Shown here: positions 1 through 8,106 of the stretch, one piece after another
Position numbering within the stretch: position 1 is the first letter of the stretch
How the letters are laid out: each line of letters begins with the position of its first letter
NCBI GenBank assembly: GCA_963715285.1
Contig: CAVQRU010000009.1
Coordinates: forward strand, 124,001 to 188,000
Direction of reading: 5' to 3'
Length of the DNA: 64,000 nucleotides
Source: Sva-07 sp963715285
GTDB taxonomy: Bacteria > Actinomycetota > Acidimicrobiia > Acidimicrobiales > Ilumatobacteraceae
Notes under the pieces: generated by a model
Seen by the model: the letters and a program-made list of their open reading frames with translations, nothing else
The model's database searches: none
What the model was told of the DNA's origin: nothing
Translations under genes and position numbers: made by a program

Positions 1-1
1 G

Positions 2-2311
2 TTCCGCCCGAACGTCGACGGCATCCCCTACGACGTCGACGCGGCGAACGGCAAGGTCCAGTTCGTCGGCTACCTGAGCGGCGTCAACGGCGTCGCCCGC
101 CAGGGCGTCGGGACGCTCGACGCGGCCGACGGATCGATCGTCGGCGGCCTCGCCGAGCCGCTGTGGACCACGAGCAACACGAGGCGCCGCTACCAGCAGG
201 CCGTCCTCTCGGTCGGATCGGAAGTCTGGCAGGGCGGCTCCGAACACAACGTCCACGTGTACCGGGAGAGCGACTACGGACTGCTGAAGTCGTTCGTCAC
301 CCATGACCGCGGCGGCGACACCCAGGTGTTCGCGCGAGCCGGCGACACGGTGATGCAGGGCAGTCACGCCAACGCGTGGATCTATCGCGACGCCACGAGC
401 TGGCCGTCGACGGACAACTACTCGAGGGTCGACATCTACAACTGGATCGGTGCCTTCGACGCCGCCACCCACGAGTACGACGACGACTTCGTGCCCGGTC
501 TGCGGTCCGCGTACTCCGAGGGTGCCTGGGCCCTGCACACCGACGTCGACGGTTGCGTCTGGTTCGGCGGCGACTTCCTCGGGGGGCCGTACGTGAACGG
601 CCAACGTCAGTACCTGGAGAGCTTCTCCAAGTTCTGCCCACGTGACGTCGTGGCTCCGACCGTACCCGCCTCGCCGATCGCCACGGTCCGTGCAGCCGGT
701 GGCGTCCGCGTGAGCTGGACGCCGTCGATCGACGAGTCGCCCGGATACGTCGGCTACGAGGTGCTCCGCAACGACCGCGTCGTCAGCCCGCTCGTCTACG
801 GCACCAGCTTCGTGGACACCACCGGATCACCGGCCGATCGGTACTTCGTCCGTGCCGTCGACCCGGCCGGGAACCGCTCGGCGACCTCGGCGGTGTTCCG
901 TGCCGCCGACAACCTGAGGCCGACCGTCCCGACGGACCTCGCCGCGCAGGTGGAAGCCGACCGTTCGGTCACGTTGACCTGGACGGCCTCGACCGACGAC
1001 GTCGCCGTCGCCAACTACCGCGTGCTCGACACCGGCGCCGAGGTCGTGCTCGTTCCCGGCGACCTGACGACGGTCAACCTTCCCGGTCTCACTCGTGGCG
1101 TCCACTGGTTCCAGCTCCAGGCGATCGACAACGCCGGCAACGAGTCGGCGAAGACGGCATCGGTGCGCATCGAGCTCGACGGTGGCGACGTGGTCGCCCC
1201 CTCGGTGCCGACCGATCTGGTCGTGGAGCCCAACCCGGTGCCGGTCACGCTGTCGGTGACGTGGAGTCCGTCGACCGACGACGTCGGGGTTGCCGAGTAC
1301 TCGGTGTACCGGAACGGTGCGCTGGTCGTGACGGTCGAATCGGACGTGACCAGTGTCGAACTCGACCTTGGCTACGGCGATCACTACATCCAGATCGCCG
1401 CCCGCGACGCGGCCGGCAACGTGTCGGCCCGTACCGAGTCGGTGCTCGGGCGCCTCGTCGCTGCGGACACGTCGGCGCCGACGGTGCCGACCGACGTCGC
1501 CGCAACCCTCGACGAGGCGACGGGCCTCGTCACGGTGACGTGGGGTGCATCGACCGACCCGTCGGGGGTCGCGTCGTACACGGTGTACCGCAACGGCATC
1601 GAGGTCGCGACGGTGCCCGGCGACGCCACGACGACCACACTCGACCTGGGCGAAGGGAGTCACCAGTTGCAGGTCTCCGCAATCGACACCGTCGGCAACG
1701 AGTCCGCAGCGACGCCTTCCGTGCTCGTGGAGATCGCGGCACCTCCGGTCGCGGACACGTCGAGGCCGTCGACGCCACGCGATCTGACGACCACGGTGCT
1801 GGCGGACGACACCATCGACGCCACCTGGTCGGCGTCGCGGGACAACGTCGGCGTGGCCGCCTACGTGATCACCCGCAACGCGGTCGAGGTGGCTCGCGTG
1901 TCGGGCGATCGGACCACGGTCAACCTGGCGCTCGGCTACGGCACCCACTACATCCAGGTGCAGGCCTTCGATGCCGCGGGCAACTCGTCGTACCGGACAC
2001 CGTCGTCGGTGGCGATCGTCGTCCCGCCGCCGTCGGCGGACACGTCGAACCCCTCGACGCCACGGGACCTCACGGCGGTTGTGCAGTCGGACGGCTCGAT
2101 CGACGTCGCCTGGTCGGCGTCTCGGGACAACGTCGGCGTCGTGTCGTATCGCGTCACCCGCAACGGCACCGAGGTGGCCGTGGTTCCTGCACCGGCCACG
2201 ACGGTGAAGATCACGAGTCTCGGGTCCGGCACGCACTACATCCAGGTGCAGGCCTTCGACGCCGCCGGCAACTCGTCGCATCGCACGCCGTCGGCCGTCG
2301 TCGTCAAGTGA
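2..2311 (+). CDS. Secreted FN3-repeat surface protein, 5'-truncated
   Basis: The reading frame is open from the left edge of the window, so the start and any signal peptide lie upstream; about 769 residues are visible. The first ~215 residues alternate short Gly/Asp/Trp-rich strands, as in a beta-propeller-like adhesive domain. Six fibronectin type III modules follow, at roughly nt 650-905, 915-1180, 1190-1455, 1470-1745, 1755-2025 and 2040-2308. Each starts with an AP-S/T-VP-x-D-L type segment and carries the core pattern V-x-W-S/T-x-S-x-D. Modules 5 and 6 are nearly identical, which points to recent duplication. There is no LPXTG motif or C-terminal membrane anchor. Probable extracellular adhesin or carbohydrate-associated protein; the substrate is unknown. 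Confidence 0.85.
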   Translation, partial: FRPNVDGIPYDVDAANGKVQFVGYLSGVNGVARQGVGTLDAADGSIVGGLAEPLWTTSNTRRRYQQAVLSVGSEVWQGGSEHNVHVYRESDYGLLKSFVTHDRGGDTQVFARAGDTVMQGSHANAWIYRDATSWPSTDNYSRVDIYNWIGAFDAATHEYDDDFVPGLRSAYSEGAWALHTDVDGCVWFGGDFLGGPYVNGQRQYLESFSKFCPRDVVAPTVPASPIATVRAAGGVRVSWTPSIDESPGYVGYEVLRNDRVVSPLVYGTSFVDTTGSPADRYFVRAVDPAGNRSATSAVFRAADNLRPTVPTDLAAQVEADRSVTLTWTASTDDVAVANYRVLDTGAEVVLVPGDLTTVNLPGLTRGVHWFQLQAIDNAGNESAKTASVRIELDGGDVVAPSVPTDLVVEPNPVPVTLSVTWSPSTDDVGVAEYSVYRNGALVVTVESDVTSVELDLGYGDHYIQIAARDAAGNVSARTESVLGRLVAADTSAPTVPTDVAATLDEATGLVTVTWGASTDPSGVASYTVYRNGIEVATVPGDATTTTLDLGEGSHQLQVSAIDTVGNESAATPSVLVEIAAPPVADTSRPSTPRDLTTTVLADDTIDATWSASRDNVGVAAYVITRNAVEVARVSGDRTTVNLALGYGTHYIQVQAFDAAGNSSYRTPSSVAIVVPPPSADTSNPSTPRDLTAVVQSDGSIDVAWSASRDNVGVVSYRVTRNGTEVAVVPAPATTVKITSLGSGTHYIQVQAFDAAGNSSHRTPSAVVVK

Positions 2312-2351
2312 CCGCAAGGCCGCGCGTCGTCAAGTGACGGCGAGGCAGACG
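2300..2351 (+). repeat. Tandem duplication of a gene 3' end including its stop codon
   Basis: Two copies of a 26-nt unit start at 2300 and 2326. Each begins GTCGTCAAGTGAC, which encodes VVK-stop in the first copy. The first 22 positions differ at three sites. The second copy is non-coding and lies between the FN3 gene and the convergent gene ending at 2357. Confidence 0.8.
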
Positions 2352-2356
2352 GCTGA

Positions 2357-3112
2357 TCAGCGGCGGCGCAACTCGTCGCACGTCCGGCGGTAGTGGGCGA
2401 GGTCGGAGCCGGGCGGGCGCCACCCGGCGGCCTCCCAGTCGAACAGGGCGAGACCGCGACCGGTGCGCCGCAGGTTCCAGGGGGCGAGGTCGCCGTGGGT
2501 GGGGATGTCGTCGGGGTGGCTGCCGGGCGGGCGGGGGAGCGCGCGGAGCCGTTCGGCGAGGTCGGCCTCGAACGTGTGCAGCGGTTCGTCAATCGCCGGT
2601 CGTTGACCGTCGAGCCCGAGGGCCGACGTGGCGAGGTAGGCGATGCGTTCGTCGTCGTCGAGATGTCCGGCGGCGAGGACCGACGGCGTGGCGATCGACG
2701 GCAGCGGGTCCGCCGTCAGCATCCGAAGGACCGCGGCCTCGGTCTCGATCCCGTCGTCGGGTCGTCCGAGCTTGATCACGACGTCGGCGTCGTGCCAGGT
2801 GCCGAGCACGGAGAGGCGGGTTCGCCCGGGCTGACGCGGGGCGACCGCCGACACGATGTCCAGCCCGGGGAGCGCGCCGTGGAGGAACTCGACGAGTTCG
2901 GTGGGCTGGTGTGCCGGCCACGGCCACGGGGCCGTGATCGGCCAGTGCCCGGTTCCGGCGATGCCGATCGCGGCACTGCCCACCCGGTCGAGGAGTTCGC
3001 GTCGCCAGTCCGAGGCTCCGGCGAGGAGCCGAACACGACGTGCCCGCCGGCCCGCCCCTCTGGCGAGCGTGAATCGTCGCGAGAGCGGATAGCGGACGAA
3101 CTGCTGACTCAC
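2357..3112 (-). CDS. Small phosphotransferase of the aminoglycoside/choline-kinase fold
   Basis: A 251-residue protein with the APH-type catalytic loop HGDLAPWN near residue 205 and the metal-binding DWE motif (LFDWEAAG) near residue 223. An N-terminal VVIKLGRP stretch would carry the ATP-binding lysine. It is shorter than typical APH enzymes. The GTG start at 3112 overlaps the stop of the upstream glycosyltransferase gene (GTGA), which indicates translational coupling. Lying at the end of a glycosyltransferase/sulfotransferase run, it more likely phosphorylates a sugar or lipid intermediate of surface polysaccharide than a drug. The substrate is inferred only. Confidence 0.75.
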   Translation of the reverse strand: MSQQFVRYPLSRRFTLARGAGRRARRVRLLAGASDWRRELLDRVGSAAIGIAGTGHWPITAPWPWPAHQPTELVEFLHGALPGLDIVSAVAPRQPGRTRLSVLGTWHDADVVIKLGRPDDGIETEAAVLRMLTADPLPSIATPSVLAAGHLDDDERIAYLATSALGLDGQRPAIDEPLHTFEADLAERLRALPRPPGSHPDDIPTHGDLAPWNLRRTGRGLALFDWEAAGWRPPGSDLAHYRRTCDELRRR

Positions 3113-4272
3113 GCGGGCGTCTCCTCGCCGCTCAGCACCGAGGCATAGAGGGCCTCGAGGTTCGCGACGCCGATCGCCTCGGTGTAGCGATCCTCGAACC
3201 GTGCGCGATTCGCAGCTCCCTCGGCATCGACGGTGTCGTCGTCGAGCGACGTGATGGCGACCGCGAGCGCTTCGGGCCGACCCGGGGGCACCACCAGGGA
3301 CTCGCGGCCGCTGACGATCGTGCGAGCGCCCGCCGCCGTCGTGACGATGACCGGCAACCCCGCGCTCATCGCTTCGATCAGCACCATCCCGAACGGTTCG
3401 TACCACTCGGTCGGCATCACGAGCGCGCGTGCCCGGAGCAAACGCTCGGTCACCTCGGCGCGGCTGCGCCAACCGAGCAGTTCGACCCCCTCCGGCACTC
3501 GATCCTCCAGTCCGGCAGCCAGCGGACCGTCGCCGACGACCGCCAGACGGAGCCCGAGCCCGACGGCGGGCCACGCCTCGAGGAGCGTGTCGATCCCCTT
3601 GCCGGGTGCGAGCCGACCGATGAACAGCACCTCGTCCGATGCCGACGGCGGGCCCGGACGGGGCCCGGGGTCGGCGACGAAGTGGGGTTTGACGACGAGC
3701 CGTTCGCGCGGAACGGCCATGTCGAGGAGGCGGTCGGCCATGAATCGGGATGGCGCGACGAACCTGGCCACGGATCGATCGAGCACGTGCCGCGACCGCG
3801 TGACGGCGACCTCGGCGGCATGCAGCGCCGACTGGAGTCGAGAGTCGCGGTAGCAGCCGTGCAGCACCCCTCGCGCCGGCGAGCGACCGACGCAGGCGGT
3901 GCAGACCGCGCCGTCGCGGAAGAGGTCGGCGCCGATGCACCCGAGGCGATAGTTGTGGATCGTCATCACGACGGGCACGCCGGTCGCGGCGGCGGCCACG
4001 ACGGCCGACGACGAGAGCGCGAACCACGTGTTGTGGACGTGGACGACGTCGGGACGGTGTGCGGTGATCTCGTCGTGCACCCGTCGTCCGGCGCTGCGGT
4101 TGTCGAGGCTGCGAGCGAGCGCCCCGACCGCGGCGAGCGTGCCAGGCGGGTTCTCGACGATCAACCGGCGCACGTCGTGGCCGGAGCGGCGGAGTGCTTC
4201 GGCCTCGTTGTCGACGACGGAGTCCTCACCGGCGGTGATCCGGTACCGGGTGTGCAGCTGGAGGACCTTCAT
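3109..4272 (-). CDS. GT4-family glycosyltransferase
   Basis: A 387-residue GT-B-fold enzyme. Its N-terminal domain has HVHNTW and TIHNYRLGC, typical acceptor-side motifs of GT4 enzymes. The C-terminal domain has LFIGRLAPGKG and the E-x7-E donor-site motif EPFGMVLIE near residue 310. A Cys pair in the TACVGRS..HGCYRDS region is common in capsule/EPS GT4 proteins. The ATG at 4272 overlaps the stop of the sulfotransferase gene (ATGA), and its own stop overlaps the phosphotransferase start, so three genes form a tight operon. Predicted to transfer an NDP-activated sugar during exopolysaccharide or glycan assembly at the cytoplasmic face. Confidence 0.88.
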   Translation of the reverse strand: MKVLQLHTRYRITAGEDSVVDNEAEALRRSGHDVRRLIVENPPGTLAAVGALARSLDNRSAGRRVHDEITAHRPDVVHVHNTWFALSSSAVVAAAATGVPVVMTIHNYRLGCIGADLFRDGAVCTACVGRSPARGVLHGCYRDSRLQSALHAAEVAVTRSRHVLDRSVARFVAPSRFMADRLLDMAVPRERLVVKPHFVADPGPRPGPPSASDEVLFIGRLAPGKGIDTLLEAWPAVGLGLRLAVVGDGPLAAGLEDRVPEGVELLGWRSRAEVTERLLRARALVMPTEWYEPFGMVLIEAMSAGLPVIVTTAAGARTIVSGRESLVVPPGRPEALAVAITSLDDDTVDAEGAANRARFEDRYTEAIGVANLEALYASVLSGEETPA

Positions 4273-5201
4273 CGCGACCCGACCGAGGAGAACCGCGGCC
4301 AGGGCGGTTCCGACCCGATCGACGCGGCGAGCCGCGCGACGTCGGGGCGGAACCGCTCGGTCAGCATCGCATCGGTGTCCGGATCGATGGTTCCCGGTCG
4401 TGGTGCGGCATTGCGATGGATCGACACGCCGTCCGTCGGCAGGGGCGGGAGCCCGATGAGGTCGGTGATGGTGCGCAGCGTCGTGGCCGAGTCGGCGTAG
4501 TAGTCCTCGGAGAACACCACCGCGAGGCGGTCGGCCCCGACGGCGTCGAGCCAGCGGCGGTACGACGCCGCGTACTCGCTCTGTGATGCGTAGGTCTGCT
4601 GCTCGTGGGCGTGGGACTCGGCCAAGCTGCCGTCGGCGAGTCTGGCGGCGTCGTGGCCGACGCGGGTGGTCTCCGCCGCCAGGGCATCGTCGAGCGCGAG
4701 CGTTTCGACTCCGTTGCGGGTCTGTTCGGCCCAGTGGGACACGGTGCGTTCCACGGGATCGCGGAGCATCACGACGAACCGGGTGGTCGGCAGCGCCTCC
4801 GCCGCACGCGACGCGGCGAGCGGATGGAAGAAGTAGTACGGGCTCGCCTCGACGGTGAAGGAACACCCGACCTCTCGGGCTCGTCGCCGACGGGTGATCG
4901 TGGTCGGGAAGTGGCTGCGGTACCACCGCATCGAGCGGCCCATGTCTCCGTCGAAGTAGTGCACCCCCTTCATGTTCTCGCGCAACGGCAACCGGCGGGC
5001 GGACGGAACGAGCGGGCACATGGCGGGGTGTCGCTCGAGGTCGCGGAACAACGAGGTGGTACCGCCGCGCTTGACGCCGATGATGATCAGGTCCGGATCG
5101 AGACGAAGATCGGCGGTGGCCATGGCGCCGGCCCGGACGATTGCCCGCCCGCCGGTACGGACCCCGGTTCGGATCCCGGCGCCGATGCTCACGTCTCCCA
5201 T
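4269..5201 (-). CDS. PAPS-dependent sulfotransferase
   Basis: Residues of the 5'-phosphosulfate-binding loop are visible in IIIGVKRGGTTSLF, and the 3'-phosphate-binding motif in RDPVERTVSHW. Together these define the carbohydrate/lipid sulfotransferase family, which transfers sulfate from PAPS. The start is uncertain. ATG 5201 gives 310 residues with a Gly/Arg-rich N-terminus; ATG 5123 (MATADL, 284 residues) lies closer to the conserved domain. It is the first gene of the minus-strand operon with a GT4 glycosyltransferase and a kinase-like gene. Context suggests sulfation of a surface polysaccharide or glycolipid. No PAPS-synthesis genes are in the window. Confidence 0.85.
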   Translation of the reverse strand: MGDVSIGAGIRTGVRTGGRAIVRAGAMATADLRLDPDLIIIGVKRGGTTSLFRDLERHPAMCPLVPSARRLPLRENMKGVHYFDGDMGRSMRWYRSHFPTTITRRRRAREVGCSFTVEASPYYFFHPLAASRAAEALPTTRFVVMLRDPVERTVSHWAEQTRNGVETLALDDALAAETTRVGHDAARLADGSLAESHAHEQQTYASQSEYAASYRRWLDAVGADRLAVVFSEDYYADSATTLRTITDLIGLPPLPTDGVSIHRNAAPRPGTIDPDTDAMLTERFRPDVARLAASIGSEPPWPRFSSVGSR

Positions 5202-5428
5202 CTCGTCGCAGCGTACCGATCGGTCGACGCCGACACCTGGAATCCCACACAGCGTGGTGATCAAGTCTTGGTCAAGGAGGTGGCGCTGCGGGTCTCGTGG
5301 TGGGAGAATATCCGCTCCAGTACAGAGCCAAATGCCCGTCACGGCGGGTCGGTCGGTGACTGGTGGCGGAATGAATACCACCCTGAGTGAGCGACTCGGC
5401 GGCGGCTTGACGGAAGGCGGAATCCATC

Positions 5429-6151
5429 ATGAGCGAACTCGTGTCCTGGGGCGACGGGGCAACGCGTGGCGAGACGATCCGCGGTGGCATCGCCGGGTTC
5501 GGGCGATCGGCCCCGGTGGTCGAGCTGCCGGCGGCGCCGGTTCGGCGGCCCTCTGGGGCCTACATCCGGGTGGTGAAGCCGCTCCTCGACCGAGCGCTCG
5601 CCGCTGGTGCGTTGGTCGTGGCCGCCGTGCCGATGGCCGTGATCGCCGGCGTCGTGGCCCTCACGATGGGGCGGCCGGTCCTGTTCCGTCAACAACGCAT
5701 CGGCCTCGACGGCGAGCCGTTCGAGGTGCTCAAGTTCCGAACGATGCGACCGGACCGGCGTGCGACGCGCCTCGACGTGATCCACGACCGGCGGCGCACC
5801 CACAAGTCGACACACGATCCCCGGCACACTGCGATCGGTCGCTTCCTGCGTCGCTACAGCCTCGACGAACTCCCGCAGCTCGTCAACGTCGTACGCGGCG
5901 AGATGAGCATGGTCGGCCCACGCCCCGAGCTGGTGTCGGTCGTCGAGCGCTACCCACCGACGCTGCACCAGCGCCACTACGTGCGCCCGGGGCTCACCGG
6001 GCTGTGGCAGATCTCCGCTCGGGGATCCGGACCGATGCACGAGAACGGTCGATGGGATCTGACCTACGTCGAGCAGGTCTCGCTGCGGACCGACCTGAGG
6101 ATCCTCGCGAGGACACCCGCGGCGATGCTCGGTGACAACGCCGGCTCCTGA
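5429..6151 (+). CDS. Undecaprenyl-phosphate sugar transferase (bacterial sugar transferase family)
   Basis: A 240-residue protein with one N-terminal hydrophobic segment (about residues 52-75) followed by the family signatures FEVLKFRTM, SLDELPQL, MSMVGPRPE and RPGLTGLWQ. This is the short form, lacking the multi-TM and CoA-binding-like domains of WcaJ. Such enzymes load sugar-1-phosphate onto undecaprenyl phosphate to start repeat-unit synthesis at the inner membrane face. A purine-rich GGAAGGCGG stretch lies about 10 nt before the ATG at 5429. It is divergent from the sulfotransferase operon across 227 bp. Confidence 0.9.
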   Translation: MSELVSWGDGATRGETIRGGIAGFGRSAPVVELPAAPVRRPSGAYIRVVKPLLDRALAAGALVVAAVPMAVIAGVVALTMGRPVLFRQQRIGLDGEPFEVLKFRTMRPDRRATRLDVIHDRRRTHKSTHDPRHTAIGRFLRRYSLDELPQLVNVVRGEMSMVGPRPELVSVVERYPPTLHQRHYVRPGLTGLWQISARGSGPMHENGRWDLTYVEQVSLRTDLRILARTPAAMLGDNAGS

Positions 6152-6171
6152 GCTGCGACCGGGTGATCGGG

Positions 6172-6969
6172 TCAGCTGTAGCCGATGCGAAACGGCTCGA
6201 CGGCCTCCGGGGCCTCGTAGCGACCCGTTCGCTGCAGGAGGACCCTCCACGCGAAACGGGGATTGAGCACGAGGTACCGACGCCACAGGCGGCGTGGGTT
6301 GCCGACGAGGCGTTGCAGCCACTGGAGCCCCGCTCGCTGGACCCAGGCGGGAGGTTCCTTCTGGAGACCGGCGTGGAAGTCGAAGGCTGCACCGACGGCG
6401 AGACACGGCATCGCCAGACGATCGGCGTTCTCGAACACGAAGACCTCCTGGCGCGGGCAGCCCAGCCCGACGAAGCAGATCGATGCGCCGGTGGCGCGGA
6501 TCCGCTCGGCGAGTTCATCGAGTTCGGCCGGTGTGGAGGTGCCGAACGTCGACGGGCTGGTGCCGGCGATCCGGATGCCGGGCACGAGTGTGGGCAGGCG
6601 CCGTTCGAGATGCCCGAGCGTCTCGGCGGTGCTGCCGTGGAAGTAGACGGCGAGGTCGCGTTCGACCGCAGCACGGCACACGGCCAACGTGAGGTCGGGG
6701 CCGTAGACCCGATCCGGCAGCCCGCGGTGGTGGATCCAGTTCATCGCCCAGCGCACGGGTTGGCCGTCGGGCGTGACGAGGTCGAAGGCGTTGAGCCGAG
6801 CGAGGTGCTCGGGATCGTCGACGCCGGTCATCACGCCGTGCACGGCGAGGGCCGACACCCGGTAGGCGCGTCGGTCGACGGCGGCGTCGATGATCCGAGC
6901 GACCGCGCCGTCGTAGTCGACCGCATCGACCTGGACCCCGATCACGTCGGTCTTGCCGGCGTCGATCAC
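6172..6969 (-). CDS. WecG/TagA/CpsF-family glycosyltransferase (GT26)
   Basis: A 265-residue protein with the GT26 landmarks TPDGQPVRW, DRVYGPDL, FHGS and FVGLGCPRQE. The family adds the second sugar to an undecaprenyl-diphosphate-linked acceptor (ManNAc or ManNAcA in characterised members). The GTG start at 6969 overlaps the stop of the upstream epimerase gene (GTGA), so the two are coupled. It lies tail-to-tail with the sugar transferase gene, and the two probably act in consecutive steps of one repeat-unit pathway. Confidence 0.88.
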   Translation of the reverse strand: MIDAGKTDVIGVQVDAVDYDGAVARIIDAAVDRRAYRVSALAVHGVMTGVDDPEHLARLNAFDLVTPDGQPVRWAMNWIHHRGLPDRVYGPDLTLAVCRAAVERDLAVYFHGSTAETLGHLERRLPTLVPGIRIAGTSPSTFGTSTPAELDELAERIRATGASICFVGLGCPRQEVFVFENADRLAMPCLAVGAAFDFHAGLQKEPPAWVQRAGLQWLQRLVGNPRRLWRRYLVLNPRFAWRVLLQRTGRYEAPEAVEPFRIGYS

Positions 6970-8054
6970 GCGGTCGGCGTCCAGCGGTCGCGGTTCGCTT
7001 CGTGCATCTCGCCGAGGATCGCGGGGACGTCGTAGGTGAGTTCCCAGCCGGGGTGCATCTCGGCGAAGTGGCCGTTGTCGCCGATCCACCAGATGTGGTC
7101 GCCGACGCGGTTGTCGTCGACGTAGGTCCAGTCCAGTTTCCGCCCGGTGATGTCCTCGCACAGGCCGATCGCCTCGAGCACGCTGCAGTTCGAGAACCTG
7201 CCGCCGCCGATGTTGTACACCTCGCCGCAGCGTCGCCGACCGTTGCTCGCCGCCCGGTGGACGTGGTCGAAACACGAGATCAGGTCGGCGGAGTGGATCG
7301 CGTCGCGGACCTGTTTGCCCGCATATCCGAACACCCGGTACGGGGTGCCCGTCATCGTGCACTGCATCACGTAGGCCAGGAACCCGTGCAGTTCGGCCGC
7401 CGCGTGATTCGGGCCGGTGAGCGTGCCACCACGGAACACGGAGGTCTGCATGCCGAAATAGCGGCCGTACTCCTGCACCATCACGTCGGCGGCGACCTTG
7501 GACGCACCGAAGATCGAGTGCAGGGTGGTGTCGATCGACATGTCCTCGCGGATTCCGCCGACGTAGGTGTGCGATGGATCGATCTCCCAGCGGGTGTCCT
7601 GTTCGATCAAGGGCAACCGGTTCGGGGTGTCGCCGTACACCTTGTTGGTCGAGGTGAAGATGAACACGGCGTCGGGAGAGTGCTGGCGGGTTGCCTCCAG
7701 GACGTTGAGCGTGCCGACCGCGTTGACGTCGAAGTCGGTGAACGGCTCGCGTGCGGCCCAGTCGTGCGACGGCTGGGCCGCGGTGTGGATCACCAACGAG
7801 ATGTCGGTGCCGTACGCGGCGAACAGTCGGTCGATGCCGGCACGGTCGCGGATGTCGGTCGCGGTGTGCGTGTAGCGGTCGCCCAGACGATCGGCGAGTT
7901 CGGTGGCCATCCACGCCGTCGAGGAGTCGTCGCCGAAGAACACCCGACGCATGTCGTTGTCGACGCCGACCACGTCGAAGCCCTCCGTGGCGAAGTGCAG
8001 CGCCGCCTGAGACCCGATCAAACCCGCGGAACCCGTCACCACCGCCACCGACAT
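6966..8054 (-). CDS. Extended SDR, CDP-paratose 2-epimerase-like
   Basis: A 362-residue NAD(P)-binding protein starting with the Rossmann motif TGSAGLIGS. The segments STNKVYGDTPN, FRGGTLTGPN and AAELHGFLAY resemble CDP-paratose/CDP-tyvelose epimerases. At the usual YxxxK active-site position it reads FGASK, so the catalytic Tyr appears to be Phe; related sequences may share this. It is the first gene of a two-gene operon with the WecG-type transferase. It probably makes or modifies an NDP-sugar for the surface glycan. Substrate assignment rests on similarity recalled from the family. Confidence 0.8.
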   Translation of the reverse strand: MSVAVVTGSAGLIGSQAALHFATEGFDVVGVDNDMRRVFFGDDSSTAWMATELADRLGDRYTHTATDIRDRAGIDRLFAAYGTDISLVIHTAAQPSHDWAAREPFTDFDVNAVGTLNVLEATRQHSPDAVFIFTSTNKVYGDTPNRLPLIEQDTRWEIDPSHTYVGGIREDMSIDTTLHSIFGASKVAADVMVQEYGRYFGMQTSVFRGGTLTGPNHAAAELHGFLAYVMQCTMTGTPYRVFGYAGKQVRDAIHSADLISCFDHVHRAASNGRRRCGEVYNIGGGRFSNCSVLEAIGLCEDITGRKLDWTYVDDNRVGDHIWWIGDNGHFAEMHPGWELTYDVPAILGEMHEANRDRWTPTA

Positions 8055-8092
8055 GGGCACCGAGGGTAGCGTGCACCGCGGAGGGCCATGCC

Positions 8093-8098
8093 TACACT
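8093..8098 (+). promoter_or_regulatory. -10 box TACACT for a leaderless ClC transcript
   Basis: TACACT ends 8 nt before the GTG at 8107. An alternative ATG at 8122 abuts a GGAGG with no spacing, so it is the weaker start. Confidence 0.5.
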
Positions 8099-8106
8099 GG
8101 GCGGTC

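Noticed and set aside
650..2310. FN3 modules as recent DNA tandem amplification
   Set aside because: Only the last two modules are close at DNA level; the others have diverged well beyond recent slippage.
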